This document shows positions 53,552-61,933 of a DNA stretch of 64,000 nucleotides, in pieces. The first letter of the stretch is position 1; each line of letters starts with the position of its first letter. The stretch comes from Croceivirga sp009797885 (GTDB lineage: Bacteria; Bacteroidota; Bacteroidia; Flavobacteriales; Flavobacteriaceae), in assembly GCA_045866215.1 (NCBI GenBank), contig AP035880.1:744001-808000 (forward strand). Direction: 5' to 3'. The translations under genes and the position numbers were made by a program. The notes below the pieces were generated by a model. That model was not told where the DNA came from. It did not search any database and saw only the letters and a program-made list of their open reading frames with translations.

Positions 53552-54715
53552 TTGAAAAAACTACTTCACATATCATCGTTTTTAATTGGTCTACTGGCCA
53601 CAGCCCAAACCGCCTTTTACAATGCCGGAAATCTTCAGCTCCATGGCAATGTCCAAATCGGTTTCCATACCAATTGGATCAACGATGCCCCTTTTGAGAC
53701 CACGGATGGGCTGGTGGGGTTTTATGGGGACCGGATTATCCAGGTCCTGGGCAACCAGGCCCCTACACTTTTTGATGTGGAAGTATTTGTGCGCAATGGG
53801 TTATTCCTCTTCAATTCCATCAATGTGACCAACAATTTCAATTTCGTTGAAGGCAACCTGGTTAGTGCGCTCAATAACCAACTGGTCTACCTGAATTTTA
53901 GGGAGGATGCCTTTTTTACCGGAGAAAATGACCTCAGTAAGGTCACCGGTTTTGCTGCCATCACCAACAAACGGACCTTTTCCTTTCCGGTAGGGGATCA
54001 GAATCAACTTCGGCCATTGCTACTCAATTCGGATTCCAATAATACCTTGGCCATCTGTGCCTACCTCTTTGAAGATCCCTCAAATCCGTCATCGCTTTTG
54101 GAAAGCTACGACACCGAAGAAAAAGTGAGGAATATTGGAGAAATTACCAACAATGAATTTTGGATTTTGCAAACCAATGTACCTTCTTCCGTTACCCTGA
54201 GTTGGAACCCAAGAAGTGGTTTGGGAAACCTTGCCAATTCCGTTGAGGAAATTATAATGGTTGGGTGGTCCAAAAGCAGCAATCAATGGGTAGTTATTGG
54301 CAATACCGCCGTTAGCGGGGATTTGGAACGGGGATTCCTCATATCCGAGAAGTTCGTACCAAATGACTTTTCCGCCATTACGTTCGGTACAATTCCACTG
54401 CCAACGGATACTTTTGTCGTTAATAATCCGACCCTGGGCAATTACTTTATCTCTCCGAATGGGGACGGCATCAATGATTTTCTGGTATTTGATAATCTGG
54501 AGGATACGGGACCCAATTTTGTTTCCATCTATAACCGATTTGGCCAAAAGGTATTTGAACTCCCCAATTACAGTAATGAGTTCAACGGAATTTCCAATAT
54601 CAACAACCTCGTCATCAATAAGCAAATAGGGGTTCCCGAAGGCGTCTACTATTATATTGTTGATTTGCCGGAGCAGGATTTACAATATCAAGGCTTCTTT
54701 TTCCTGGATCGATAA
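53552..54715 (+). CDS. T9SS type B sorting domain protein (CHU_C)
   Basis: A 387-residue exported protein starting at a TTG at 53552 (signal peptide about residues 1-18, SFLIGLLATAQ). An N-terminal domain (about 25-280) of beta-rich sequence precedes the gliding-motility-associated C-terminal domain (about 290-387). That domain has GNYFISPNGDGINDFLVF, VSIYNRFGQKVFELP, GVPEGVYYYIVDL and the terminal QGFFFLDR. It is the type B signal for T9SS secretion and surface retention. It lies 3 bp downstream of the 1012-residue repeat protein. Unlike the 19.6-kb locus it has no adjacent PorP/OmpA genes. Confidence 0.88.
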   Translation: MKKLLHISSFLIGLLATAQTAFYNAGNLQLHGNVQIGFHTNWINDAPFETTDGLVGFYGDRIIQVLGNQAPTLFDVEVFVRNGLFLFNSINVTNNFNFVEGNLVSALNNQLVYLNFREDAFFTGENDLSKVTGFAAITNKRTFSFPVGDQNQLRPLLLNSDSNNTLAICAYLFEDPSNPSSLLESYDTEEKVRNIGEITNNEFWILQTNVPSSVTLSWNPRSGLGNLANSVEEIIMVGWSKSSNQWVVIGNTAVSGDLERGFLISEKFVPNDFSAITFGTIPLPTDTFVVNNPTLGNYFISPNGDGINDFLVFDNLEDTGPNFVSIYNRFGQKVFELPNYSNEFNGISNINNLVINKQIGVPEGVYYYIVDLPEQDLQYQGFFFLDR

Positions 54716-54732
54716 ACCCCATTTTTTATTCC

Positions 54733-54740
54733 TAATTTTG
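54733..54740 (+). promoter_or_regulatory. -7-like element before the M15 peptidase gene
   Basis: TAATTTTG matches TAnnTTTG, 42 nt before the ATG. The intervening leader contains a small hairpin (GGGCAT-TGGT-ATGCCC, 54744-54759). Confidence 0.3.
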
Positions 54741-54782
54741 ATAGGGCATTGGTATGCCCCTGTTCACCTTTAAAATAGCTAC

Positions 54783-55517
54783 ATGCAAAGAAGAACGTTT
54801 GTCAAGAAAGCCTCTGTGGGTTCCTTAGCGATGTATACACTCCCCGCATTTTCCCTATCCAACGATCCTGAATACTCCATTCTTGAATTAATGGGAAAAG
54901 CGGATATAGAATTATTTGGAAAGGGTATTAACCTAAGGAAAGATGCCCACGATGCCTTTGTTGACATGAAAAAAGCGGGATATACAGCGGGGTTTGATAT
55001 TCAAATCGTTTCCAGCTATAGGGACTTCTATCGCCAACAGGCCATATGGGAACGTAAATACATCAAATATACCGAAGTGGATGGGCTGGAACCCATTCCA
55101 GCCATGGAAAAGATAATCGAATACTCAACCATACCCGGCACGAGCAGACATCATTGGGGAACAGACATCGATATCATTGATGGGTACGCAAAAGTGGATG
55201 GGGATGTACTGGTTCCCGAAAAATTCGGGGAGGGCGGTCCTTTTGAAGGTTTAAAGAAGTGGCTCGATGAAAATTCCGAAAGCTTTGGCTTCCATTTAGT
55301 CTATACGGATAGTTATTTTAGGCGTGGCTTTAAATATGAGCCATGGCATTACAGCTACGCTCCCACGTCCATCCCAATGTTGGCACAATTCAGGAAAAAG
55401 AACATTTTTAGGCTCATTAAGGAAGAGGAATTTGAAGGGGTGTCCCATTTTACGACCAATTTCCTGAAAAAGTATATCCATGACAACATATTGGATATCA
55501 ACCCTGATTTGTTGTAA
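54783..55517 (+). CDS. M15 family D-Ala-D-Ala carboxypeptidase-like peptidase with Tat signal
   Basis: A 244-residue VanY/DdcY-type peptidase. The N-terminus MQRRTFVKKASVGSLAMY has a twin-arginine signature (RRTFVKK) followed by a hydrophobic stretch, so Tat export is likely. The catalytic core shows SSYRDFYRQQAIWERKY, the zinc-binding SRHHWGTDIDI motif (a variant of SxHxxGxAxD), and EPWHYSY with the last zinc His. It probably trims peptidoglycan stem peptides in the periplasm. A tatA gene is present 9 kb upstream. Confidence 0.9.
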   Translation: MQRRTFVKKASVGSLAMYTLPAFSLSNDPEYSILELMGKADIELFGKGINLRKDAHDAFVDMKKAGYTAGFDIQIVSSYRDFYRQQAIWERKYIKYTEVDGLEPIPAMEKIIEYSTIPGTSRHHWGTDIDIIDGYAKVDGDVLVPEKFGEGGPFEGLKKWLDENSESFGFHLVYTDSYFRRGFKYEPWHYSYAPTSIPMLAQFRKKNIFRLIKEEEFEGVSHFTTNFLKKYIHDNILDINPDLL

Positions 55518-55558
55518 GCCTTTTTTGTAACTTACTTTTCGCTATAACACTACCATTT

Positions 55559-56326
55559 ATGAGAAGTAGGGGAAGTTGGAAAATCCGTATTCTTATTGGT
55601 CTTGCCATTGTTGTATTTGCCTTTGTTCAACGCTGCAGCAATAAAGAAGAGAATCCCTATACGGGCAGGATACAGAACATTAATATGTCCGCTGAGCAGG
55701 AGATTGCCATTGGTCTACAAAGTGCTCCGGAAATGGCCCAACAACATGGGGGACTTTATCCCGATGAGCGTATGCAAGCTTTTGTGGATGCCGTGGGGCA
55801 AAAACTGGTCCGCAACAGTATTGCCCGGGAAACGCCCTATACATACGACTTTCATCTTTTGGCAGATGATAGGACCATCAATGCGTTTGCATTACCCGGT
55901 GGTCAATGCTTTATTACCTATGCGCTTTTCAGCAAATTAAATGAATCCCAACTCGCTGGGGTCCTTGGTCATGAAATAGGCCATGTGATCGGCAGGCATT
56001 CTGCGGAGCGTATTGCCGAAAGCAGTTTTTGGCAGACCTTGACCATGGGTGCCTCCGTAGGTGGGGATATGGGAGGATTGGTCCAAGGAATCGGGCAGAA
56101 TACCTTATTGAAAAATGGCCGTGGGGATGAGTTGGAGAGTGATGATCTAGGGGTTTTGTTAATGATCCAATCGGGTTATGACCCTTATGAGATGATTAAG
56201 GTCATGGAAATTCTAAAAGCAGCGGCCGGCCCCAATAGGGTTCCTGAGTTTCAAAGCACGCACCCGGATCCCGAAAACAGGATAGAGCGGATAAAAGAAG
56301 CTATTATACGGTACCAAGGTCGATAA
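55559..56326 (+). CDS. M48 family metalloprotease
   Basis: A 255-residue peptidase with the HEXXH zinc motif HEIGHVIGRHSAER (His138, Glu139, His142) and the third ligand in GDELESDDLG near residue 190. The N-terminus has a hydrophobic helix (about residues 10-21) followed by a Cys (FVQRCSNK), so it may be anchored as a lipoprotein or by a signal anchor. The lipobox is not canonical. The family includes BepA/LoiP-like outer-membrane quality-control proteases, and the role here is inferred. It lies 41 bp after the M15 gene. Confidence 0.9.
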   Translation: MRSRGSWKIRILIGLAIVVFAFVQRCSNKEENPYTGRIQNINMSAEQEIAIGLQSAPEMAQQHGGLYPDERMQAFVDAVGQKLVRNSIARETPYTYDFHLLADDRTINAFALPGGQCFITYALFSKLNESQLAGVLGHEIGHVIGRHSAERIAESSFWQTLTMGASVGGDMGGLVQGIGQNTLLKNGRGDELESDDLGVLLMIQSGYDPYEMIKVMEILKAAAGPNRVPEFQSTHPDPENRIERIKEAIIRYQGR

Positions 56327-56441
56327 TAATTGTCCGTTAACCGACATATTCTTTTAATCTATAGGTTTTTCCTATCTTTAACATCCCAAACTTATCGTAC
56401 ATACTTGACCCAACGTAGCTAGTAACACGAGAAACTGCGAT

Positions 56442-56609
56442 ATGGGTACACTTCTGAATTTTAAAAGTCTTTATCTGGCTGCTTTTGATGATTGTAAGCC
56501 AGGATTTTTGGTGTTGGTGTTGAAAATTTACTCGGTTTTTAGCGCAATTATGATATTAATGGCCGTATACGCCTTTTTTTATAGGGCATTTACCGGTTTT
56601 GAGTTTTAA
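56442..56609 (+). CDS. DUF6747-like small membrane protein
   Basis: A 55-residue ORF, MGTLLNFKSLYLAAFDD...YAFFYRAFTGFEF. It has one hydrophobic helix (about residues 21-47) and the aromatic C-terminus FxYRAFTGFxF that I recognise from short Flavobacteriia proteins of the DUF6747 type. It lies between the M48 protease gene and a strong forward terminator. A near-consensus TATCTTTA lies 62 bp upstream. Function is unknown. Confidence 0.65.
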   Translation: MGTLLNFKSLYLAAFDDCKPGFLVLVLKIYSVFSAIMILMAVYAFFYRAFTGFEF

Positions 56610-56649
56610 TGTATTTTTCCTTTTTTCGAGAACACTATATGGAAAAAAG

Positions 56650-56681
56650 AAAACCCTGGCAGTGATTGCCAGGGTTTTTTT
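56650..56681 (+). terminator. Rho-independent terminator after the small membrane protein gene
   Basis: A 12-bp perfect stem AAAACCCTGGCA / TGCCAGGGTTTT with a GTGAT loop and a T run, 40 bp after the DUF6747-like stop. It also reads as an A-rich terminator on the minus strand for the convergent ankyrin gene. Confidence 0.85.
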
Positions 56682-56724
56682 GATTGACTCTTGGGTATGC
56701 CCAAAGCAAATGAATAAACTCCCT

Positions 56725-57120
56725 TTACTTCTTCATAGCGGCATTAATAACTTCCAGCGCTTCCATGGCCTTTGATAATTCTGCGTATTTTTTGACCGTA
56801 TACCCTTTGTCACATCGTTGTTTAAGATTGGCTCCATGGTCAATCAACAATTGTAGGATTTCCGGTTTGTTGTAACGTGCGGCATAATGTGCCGGAGTTT
56901 TACCTAAGGATTTTTGGTTCACATCTTCCCCTAGGGCAATCATCTTTTGTACCATTTCCAGGTCCCCTTTCATAATCGCTTTGCAAAACGAACTAAGTTC
57001 AAAAGCTTCAATGGCGTAGAAAGCCTTTTCTGCCTCAAAGGCTTTTCCGTCCAGGCGGACATTAGCGAACATGGTCATGGCTACCATAACCAAACTTACG
57101 GTTAAAATTGTTTTTCTCAT
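56725..57120 (-). CDS. Ankyrin repeat secreted protein
   Basis: A 131-residue protein with a signal peptide (about residues 1-20, ending MFANVRL). About two ankyrin repeats lie at residues 45-110: MVQKMIALGEDVNQKSLGKTPAHYAARYNKPEILQLLIDHGANLKQRCDKGYTVKKYAE. Ankyrin repeats bind protein partners, and the partner here is unknown. It is convergent with the DUF6747-like gene through a shared terminator and divergent from gpmI. Confidence 0.88.
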   Translation of the reverse strand: MRKTILTVSLVMVAMTMFANVRLDGKAFEAEKAFYAIEAFELSSFCKAIMKGDLEMVQKMIALGEDVNQKSLGKTPAHYAARYNKPEILQLLIDHGANLKQRCDKGYTVKKYAELSKAMEALEVINAAMKK

Positions 57121-57300
57121 GATGAATGAATTTTTGATTTGTAATTAATCTGATATTCAAAGAGACTCCCCCAGTATTTAATTGTTACAGGATTTAACAG
57201 ACCTCTAACTCTTTTTTAACAACTGCCGATTTAGCTATACTGTTTTTAACAAACGGGCGGAAATTCTGCTTGGAAATGACATTCAGTGAACATTTCATTT

Positions 57301-57308
57301 TATTTTTG
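57301..57308 (+). promoter_or_regulatory. -7 element before gpmI
   Basis: TATTTTTG matches TAnnTTTG, 16 nt before the ATG, predicting a leader of about 12 nt. The -33 TTG is not evident. Confidence 0.4.
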
Positions 57309-57324
57309 AAACAAATAGCAATTC

Positions 57325-58827
57325 ATGAACAAAAAAGTAATCTTGATGATTTTGGACGGTTGGGGAAAATCACCCAACCCTAAAGTTTCGGCCATCGATC
57401 AGGCCAACACCCCTTTTATTGATTCCCTGTATTCCAAATACCCCAATGCAAATCTCCTTACCGATGGCATGAACGTGGGATTGCCCGAAGGTCAAATGGG
57501 AAATAGTGAGGTAGGACATATGAATCTGGGGGCAGGGCGCATTGTCTATCAAGATTTGGCCAAAATAAACAAGGCCGTCGCGGAAGATACCCTCAAAGAC
57601 GAAAGCGTATTACAAGACGCTTTTAACTATGCAAAATCCAATATCAAAAAAGTCCATTTTTTAGGACTCGTAAGTGATGGGGGCGTACATAGCCATATGG
57701 ACCATTTAAAGGCATTGATCAGTGCCTCCCAATCCATGGGAGTGGAACGATCTTACGTTCATGCCTTTACTGACGGACGTGATGTTGATCCAAAAAGTGG
57801 CAAGGGTTTCCTAACCGATATAGCCCAGTTCTGTTCCAATACAAACACCTCCCTGGGAACGATTATTGGCCGTTACTATGCCATGGATAGGGATAAACGT
57901 TGGGAGCGTGTAAAAAAAGCTTACGATGTTGTGGTCAATGGTAAAGGCGTGCAATTTAATGATGTGGCCACAGCAATGCAAAACAGTTATGACAATGGTG
58001 TAACGGATGAATTTGTAGAACCTATTGTCCTGGATGGGGACGCTAAAATTGAACAGGGGGATGTAGTGGTCTTCTTCAACTTTAGGACAGATCGTGGCCG
58101 CGAATTGACCATGGCACTGAACCAACAGGATTTTCCGGAACAGGAGATGAAAAAATTGGATCTGTACTATGTTACCATGACCAATTATGATGATACGTTT
58201 AAGGGAATAAAAGTGGTGTACGATAAGGAAAATATCAAAGAGACCCTTGGGGAAGTACTGGCCCGTTCCGGTAAAAAACAGATTCGCATTGCAGAAACCG
58301 AAAAATATCCCCACGTTACCTTTTTCTTTAATGGGGGAAGGGAAGAACCTTTTGACGGGGAGAAGCGTATTCTATGTCCGTCGCCCAAAGTGGCCACTTA
58401 TGATTTGAAACCTGAGATGAGTGCCTACGAAATAAGGGATGCCATAATTCCAGAATTAAATGCTGGTGAAGCGGATTTTGTCTGTTTGAATTTTGCCAAT
58501 CCCGACATGGTTGGGCATACTGGAGTAATGGAAGCTGCTATCAAGGCCTGTGAAACGGTAGATAAATGTGCAAGTGATGTGATTACGGCCGGATTGGAAA
58601 ATGGATACAGTACCCTGGTCATCGCCGACCATGGCAATTGTGATACCATGATAAATCCTGATGGAAGCCCCAATACGGCGCATACCACCAATCCCGTTCC
58701 ACTGATTTTGGTGGATGATGGGCTTAGCGAAATCACGGACGGCGTATTGGGCAATATTGCCCCGACCATACTTAAAATGATGGGCATACCACAGCCTGAG
58801 GCCATGACCCAAAAATCCTTGGTGTAA
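57325..58827 (+). CDS. gpmI: 2,3-bisphosphoglycerate-independent phosphoglycerate mutase
   Basis: A metal-dependent glycolytic enzyme interconverting 3- and 2-phosphoglycerate. The 500 residues show the alkaline-phosphatase-superfamily layout: LDGWG at the N-terminus and the phosphoserine Ser61 in GNSEVGHMNLGAGR. SHMDHL and FTDGRDVDP follow, then the substrate-binding RYYAMDRDKRWER. Metal ligands lie in the C-terminal region (NPDMVGHTGVMEA, VIADHGNCD, HTTNPVPL). The length is typical. It lies 43 bp before map on the same strand. Confidence 0.97.
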   Translation: MNKKVILMILDGWGKSPNPKVSAIDQANTPFIDSLYSKYPNANLLTDGMNVGLPEGQMGNSEVGHMNLGAGRIVYQDLAKINKAVAEDTLKDESVLQDAFNYAKSNIKKVHFLGLVSDGGVHSHMDHLKALISASQSMGVERSYVHAFTDGRDVDPKSGKGFLTDIAQFCSNTNTSLGTIIGRYYAMDRDKRWERVKKAYDVVVNGKGVQFNDVATAMQNSYDNGVTDEFVEPIVLDGDAKIEQGDVVVFFNFRTDRGRELTMALNQQDFPEQEMKKLDLYYVTMTNYDDTFKGIKVVYDKENIKETLGEVLARSGKKQIRIAETEKYPHVTFFFNGGREEPFDGEKRILCPSPKVATYDLKPEMSAYEIRDAIIPELNAGEADFVCLNFANPDMVGHTGVMEAAIKACETVDKCASDVITAGLENGYSTLVIADHGNCDTMINPDGSPNTAHTTNPVPLILVDDGLSEITDGVLGNIAPTILKMMGIPQPEAMTQKSLV

Positions 58828-58857
58828 AGAACTGTAATCTTTTACAAGGATTCCGAT

Positions 58858-58865
58858 TATCTTTG
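58858..58865 (+). promoter_or_regulatory. -7 element abutting the map start
   Basis: TATCTTTG fits TAnnTTTG and ends 5 bases before the ATG at 58871. If used, the map transcript would be almost leaderless. Confidence 0.4.
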
Positions 58866-58870
58866 CCGCT

Positions 58871-59686
58871 ATGATTCATGTTAAGACCACTGAAGAGATT
58901 GAGTTAATGCGCGATAGTGCATTGGTAGTGTCCAGAACCCTGGGTATGTTGGCTTCCGAGATCAAACCTGGAGCCAATCCATTAAAACTGGATAAAATGG
59001 CAGAGGAGTTTATTCGGGAGCAAGGCGCTGTACCCGGTTTTTTGGGCATGTACGATTTTCCCAATACCTTAAACTGGAGTCCCAATGCACAAGTGGTCCA
59101 CGGTATTCCCAACAACGAGCCCTTAAAGGAAGGGGATGTGATTTCCGTTGATTGTGGGGCATTGAAGAACGGTTTTTATGGAGATCATGCCTATACCTTT
59201 GCGGTGGGTGAAGTGGATGAAGCGGTCAACAAACTCCTCAAGGTCACCAAAGAATCCCTCTATGTGGGAATCCGGGAATTTAAATTGGGGAATCGAGTTG
59301 GTGATGTGGCCTATGCCATTCAAAACTATTGCGAGAGCCATGGGTATGGCGTTGTGCGGGAATTAGTGGGCCATGGTCTTGGGAAAGACCTACATGAAGA
59401 CCCGCAAATGCCCAATTATGGAAAACGGGGCAGGGGCAAAAAGTTTGTCAATGGTATGGTTGTGGCCATAGAACCTATGATCAATATGGGTACCAGACGA
59501 ATTAAGCAATTAAAGGACGGTTGGACCATTTTAACCGCCGATGGCAAACCCAGCGCACATTTTGAACATGATGTTGCCTTAATTGATGGTAAGCCCGAAT
59601 TGCTTTCTACCTTTCAATATATCTATGATGCCCTAGGCGTAACTTCAAATGAAGAGGAGGAGTTCAGGGCCAAGAAAACAGCCTAG
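58871..59686 (+). CDS. map: Type I methionine aminopeptidase
   Basis: Removes the N-terminal Met from nascent proteins. The 271 residues carry the pita-bread signatures: PNAQVVHGIPNNEPLKEGDVISVDCGALKNGFYGDHAYTF with the first metal Asp residues, then ELVGHGLGKDLHEDPQMPNYG with the metal His. VVAIEPMIN and SAHFEHDVALID complete the metal site. It is longer at the C-terminus than E. coli Map (264 aa). It is followed 2 bp later by a methyltransferase gene. Confidence 0.96.
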   Translation: MIHVKTTEEIELMRDSALVVSRTLGMLASEIKPGANPLKLDKMAEEFIREQGAVPGFLGMYDFPNTLNWSPNAQVVHGIPNNEPLKEGDVISVDCGALKNGFYGDHAYTFAVGEVDEAVNKLLKVTKESLYVGIREFKLGNRVGDVAYAIQNYCESHGYGVVRELVGHGLGKDLHEDPQMPNYGKRGRGKKFVNGMVVAIEPMINMGTRRIKQLKDGWTILTADGKPSAHFEHDVALIDGKPELLSTFQYIYDALGVTSNEEEEFRAKKTA

Positions 59687-59688
59687 AA

Positions 59689-60456
59689 GTGTCCAGGATT
59701 TTTAAATTCTTTTTAAACTTGGTGCCAAGGCCATGGCTCATTGGCCTCAGCTATTTTATTCGTCCAATCCTTACGGTCTTCTTGAAAGGAAACAGATACA
59801 CCGATCCCATTGATGGCACACAGTTTAAGAAGTTTTTGCCTTATGGCTATGAGAACCCGAGGGAAAATGTGCTCTCCCCCTCTACCCTCTCTCTGGAAAG
59901 ACATCGCCTGTTATGGCTTTTCTTAAAGCAAGAAACCAACTTTTTCGCAACTGGGCTCAGGCTTCTTCATTTTGCTCCGGAACAGGCCTTTTACAAACGG
60001 TTTCGAAAGCAGAAAAACCTGGACTATGTCACAACCGATCTAAACTCTCCCTTGGCGGACATCAAAGCTGATATTTGCAACCTTCCCTTTGAAGACGAAA
60101 GCTTTGATGTTATTCTTTGCAACCATGTTCTGGAACATATTCCAGATGATAAAAAAGCCATGGAAGAACTGTATCGTATACTGAAAAAAGGAGGGTGGGG
60201 CGTGTTCCAGGTTCCCCAGGACCTGAACCGAAAAACAACATTTGAGGACAATTCCATAACGGATAAGAAGGAAAGGGCCAAAATCTTTGGACAGTACGAC
60301 CATGTTCGAATCTACGGTCGGGATTATTTTGATAAACTTAGGAAAGTTGGTTTTAAAGTGGATGAGGTGAACCTTTCCGAAAAACTTTCCGCTGAGGAAA
60401 TTGAAAAATACAGATTGGCAAAAGGGGAAATCATTCCCCTCGTGCACAAGCCTTAA
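59689..60456 (+). CDS. Class I SAM-dependent methyltransferase
   Basis: A 255-residue methyltransferase beginning with a GTG at 59689, 2 bp after map. The N-terminus has a hydrophobic segment (about residues 17-31, WLIGLSYFIRPILTVFL) that may associate with membrane. The SAM domain lies at about residues 90-215. Motifs are YVTTDLNSPLADIKADICNLPFEDESFDVILCNHVLEHIPDDKKAMEELYRILKKGGWGVFQVP, in which CNHVLEHIP is the methyltransferase-11 signature. The acceptor is unknown. It overlaps the convergent apbE by 4 bp. Confidence 0.9.
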   Translation: MSRIFKFFLNLVPRPWLIGLSYFIRPILTVFLKGNRYTDPIDGTQFKKFLPYGYENPRENVLSPSTLSLERHRLLWLFLKQETNFFATGLRLLHFAPEQAFYKRFRKQKNLDYVTTDLNSPLADIKADICNLPFEDESFDVILCNHVLEHIPDDKKAMEELYRILKKGGWGVFQVPQDLNRKTTFEDNSITDKKERAKIFGQYDHVRIYGRDYFDKLRKVGFKVDEVNLSEKLSAEEIEKYRLAKGEIIPLVHKP

Positions 60457-61454
60457 CGACTTACCAGAACTTCAAAACCAGGGGTCATGAATTCAGCGGT
60501 TTCCCCATTATCATCCAAATAAATGATATAGGCTTCCAATTCTTTATGTTTTTTTAGCAAAAGCTTGGAATCCTCCAAATCCATGGCCATAAAAGCCGTT
60601 GCATATGCATCTGCGGTAGCACAGTTTCCGGCCACCACACTTGTTGCCAACACCTTGGCATTTTTGGTAAATCCTGTTTTTGGATCGATGGTATGTACAA
60701 ACTTTTCACCGGTTTCCGGATCGACCCTGAACTTTCTATAGTTCCCCGAGGATGCCATTGCCTTATCCTTTAGGGATATGATCTTTTTTAATGCCCTTCC
60801 CTCTTCGATCTGTGGGTCGTCAATGCCAACGGTCCATTCCTTTTTGGTTATCCTGTTTTCCCCTTTTGTCAATACTTCCCCTCCTACTTCAACCAAATAA
60901 TTGGCAATCTCCCTTGCATTGAGCATAGCCCCCAACCTATCTATTGCATATCCCTTGGCAATGGCATTAAAATCAAAAAAGATTGCCGGATGTTCTTTGG
61001 AAATTGTCCCAGTGGAATCCAGTTGCACCTTATCAAAGCCTACGTATTGAAGTAGACTGTCCACCTTGGTGCTGTCCATTTCAACTGCTGTGCCCGGGCC
61101 AAATCCCCAGGCGTTGACCAAAGTGCCGACCGTGGGATCGAAATATCCTTCCGATTCGCGATATATCGTTTGCGATAGGGTAAAAACTTCTTGGAACATG
61201 GTATCCACAACCAAAGTACTATCCCCACGATTGATTTTTGAAATATCCGAATTCGGGATATAAGTGGACATGGATTCATTGATGACCCTGAATACGGAAT
61301 CAACCTCCTTTTGGAGCTGCAACTCCTTATCCGTGAGATAAATAATGGAGTAGGTGGTTCCCAGGGCATTACCAATATTATGGTTTCTAACATACGTACC
61401 GTTGTCCTTGCAACCAAATGCCAGAATGCTAAGAAGGGCTATTGTTTTTTTCAT
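60453..61454 (-). CDS. apbE: FAD:protein FMN transferase
   Basis: Covalently attaches FMN to threonine residues of NqrB and NqrC. The 333 residues start with a lipoprotein-type signal (LLSILAFGCKDNG). The ApbE domain contains LGTTYSIIYL, VEVGGEVLTKG, WTVGIDDPQ, MASSGNYRKF and HTIDPKTGF (metal-binding Asp). It is close to nqrF and nqrE on the same strand, which fits its job of maturing the NQR complex. A terminator between nqrF and the small gene upstream implies apbE may be expressed separately. Confidence 0.96.
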   Translation of the reverse strand: MKKTIALLSILAFGCKDNGTYVRNHNIGNALGTTYSIIYLTDKELQLQKEVDSVFRVINESMSTYIPNSDISKINRGDSTLVVDTMFQEVFTLSQTIYRESEGYFDPTVGTLVNAWGFGPGTAVEMDSTKVDSLLQYVGFDKVQLDSTGTISKEHPAIFFDFNAIAKGYAIDRLGAMLNAREIANYLVEVGGEVLTKGENRITKKEWTVGIDDPQIEEGRALKKIISLKDKAMASSGNYRKFRVDPETGEKFVHTIDPKTGFTKNAKVLATSVVAGNCATADAYATAFMAMDLEDSKLLLKKHKELEAYIIYLDDNGETAEFMTPGFEVLVSR

Positions 61455-61468
61455 CTTGGAAAGGTGCT

Positions 61469-61828
61469 TTAAAATGAAATCAGTCCATCGTAATCAACAA
61501 CATAGGGCTTGTTCAGTAAAACGGGAAGACTTCTATCCGATGCATTTGACAGACCCACCCCAGCATAATAGGTCCTTGCCTCAAATTTGTCGGCATGGTC
61601 CTTAACTTTATCCATCAATTTTTGATCGTATGCCTTTGGATCGTTGGGAAAAGGGACATAACGTACCACCACAAAATGTAAAAAAGTGTCCTTAAGACAT
61701 ACAAATTGGGGGTCTTTTTTAAACTTGCTGTTTACGGCCATGAATTCGAAGCCGTCCTTTTCCAATTCCTTACCCACCAGATTCATGGCTAAATTGTGCA
61801 ACTCCTGTTCAGTTAATTCCCTGCTCAT
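61469..61828 (-). CDS. Small conserved protein between nqrF and apbE
   Basis: A 119-residue cytoplasmic protein with no signal peptide. It starts MSRELTEQELHNLAMNLVGKELEKDGFEFMAVNS and contains PQFVCLKDTFLHFVVVRYVPFP, then a charged helix. Similar genes beside nqr in Flavobacteriia are sometimes labelled Na+-translocating NADH-quinone reductase subunit F, but it contains no ferredoxin or flavin motif. It lies 14 bp upstream of apbE and just after a terminator-like hairpin. An NQR-related accessory role is inferred only from position. Confidence 0.75.
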   Translation of the reverse strand: MSRELTEQELHNLAMNLVGKELEKDGFEFMAVNSKFKKDPQFVCLKDTFLHFVVVRYVPFPNDPKAYDQKLMDKVKDHADKFEARTYYAGVGLSNASDRSLPVLLNKPYVVDYDGLISF

Positions 61829-61839
61829 AGTTATAAAAA

Positions 61840-61864
61840 AACCGATACTTGAATAGTATCGGTT
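61840..61864 (-). terminator. Hairpin between nqrF and the downstream genes
   Basis: A perfect 10-bp stem AACCGATACT / AGTATCGGTT with a 5-nt loop. On the minus strand it runs into a T run (61839-61835). It lies 70 bp after the nqrF stop. Confidence 0.75.
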
Positions 61865-61933
61865 AGTATAATTTTCGATTTTTTTATTTCCACTTTGCCC
61901 AACAAAGCTGTCATAATGACCACACTTATGTTG

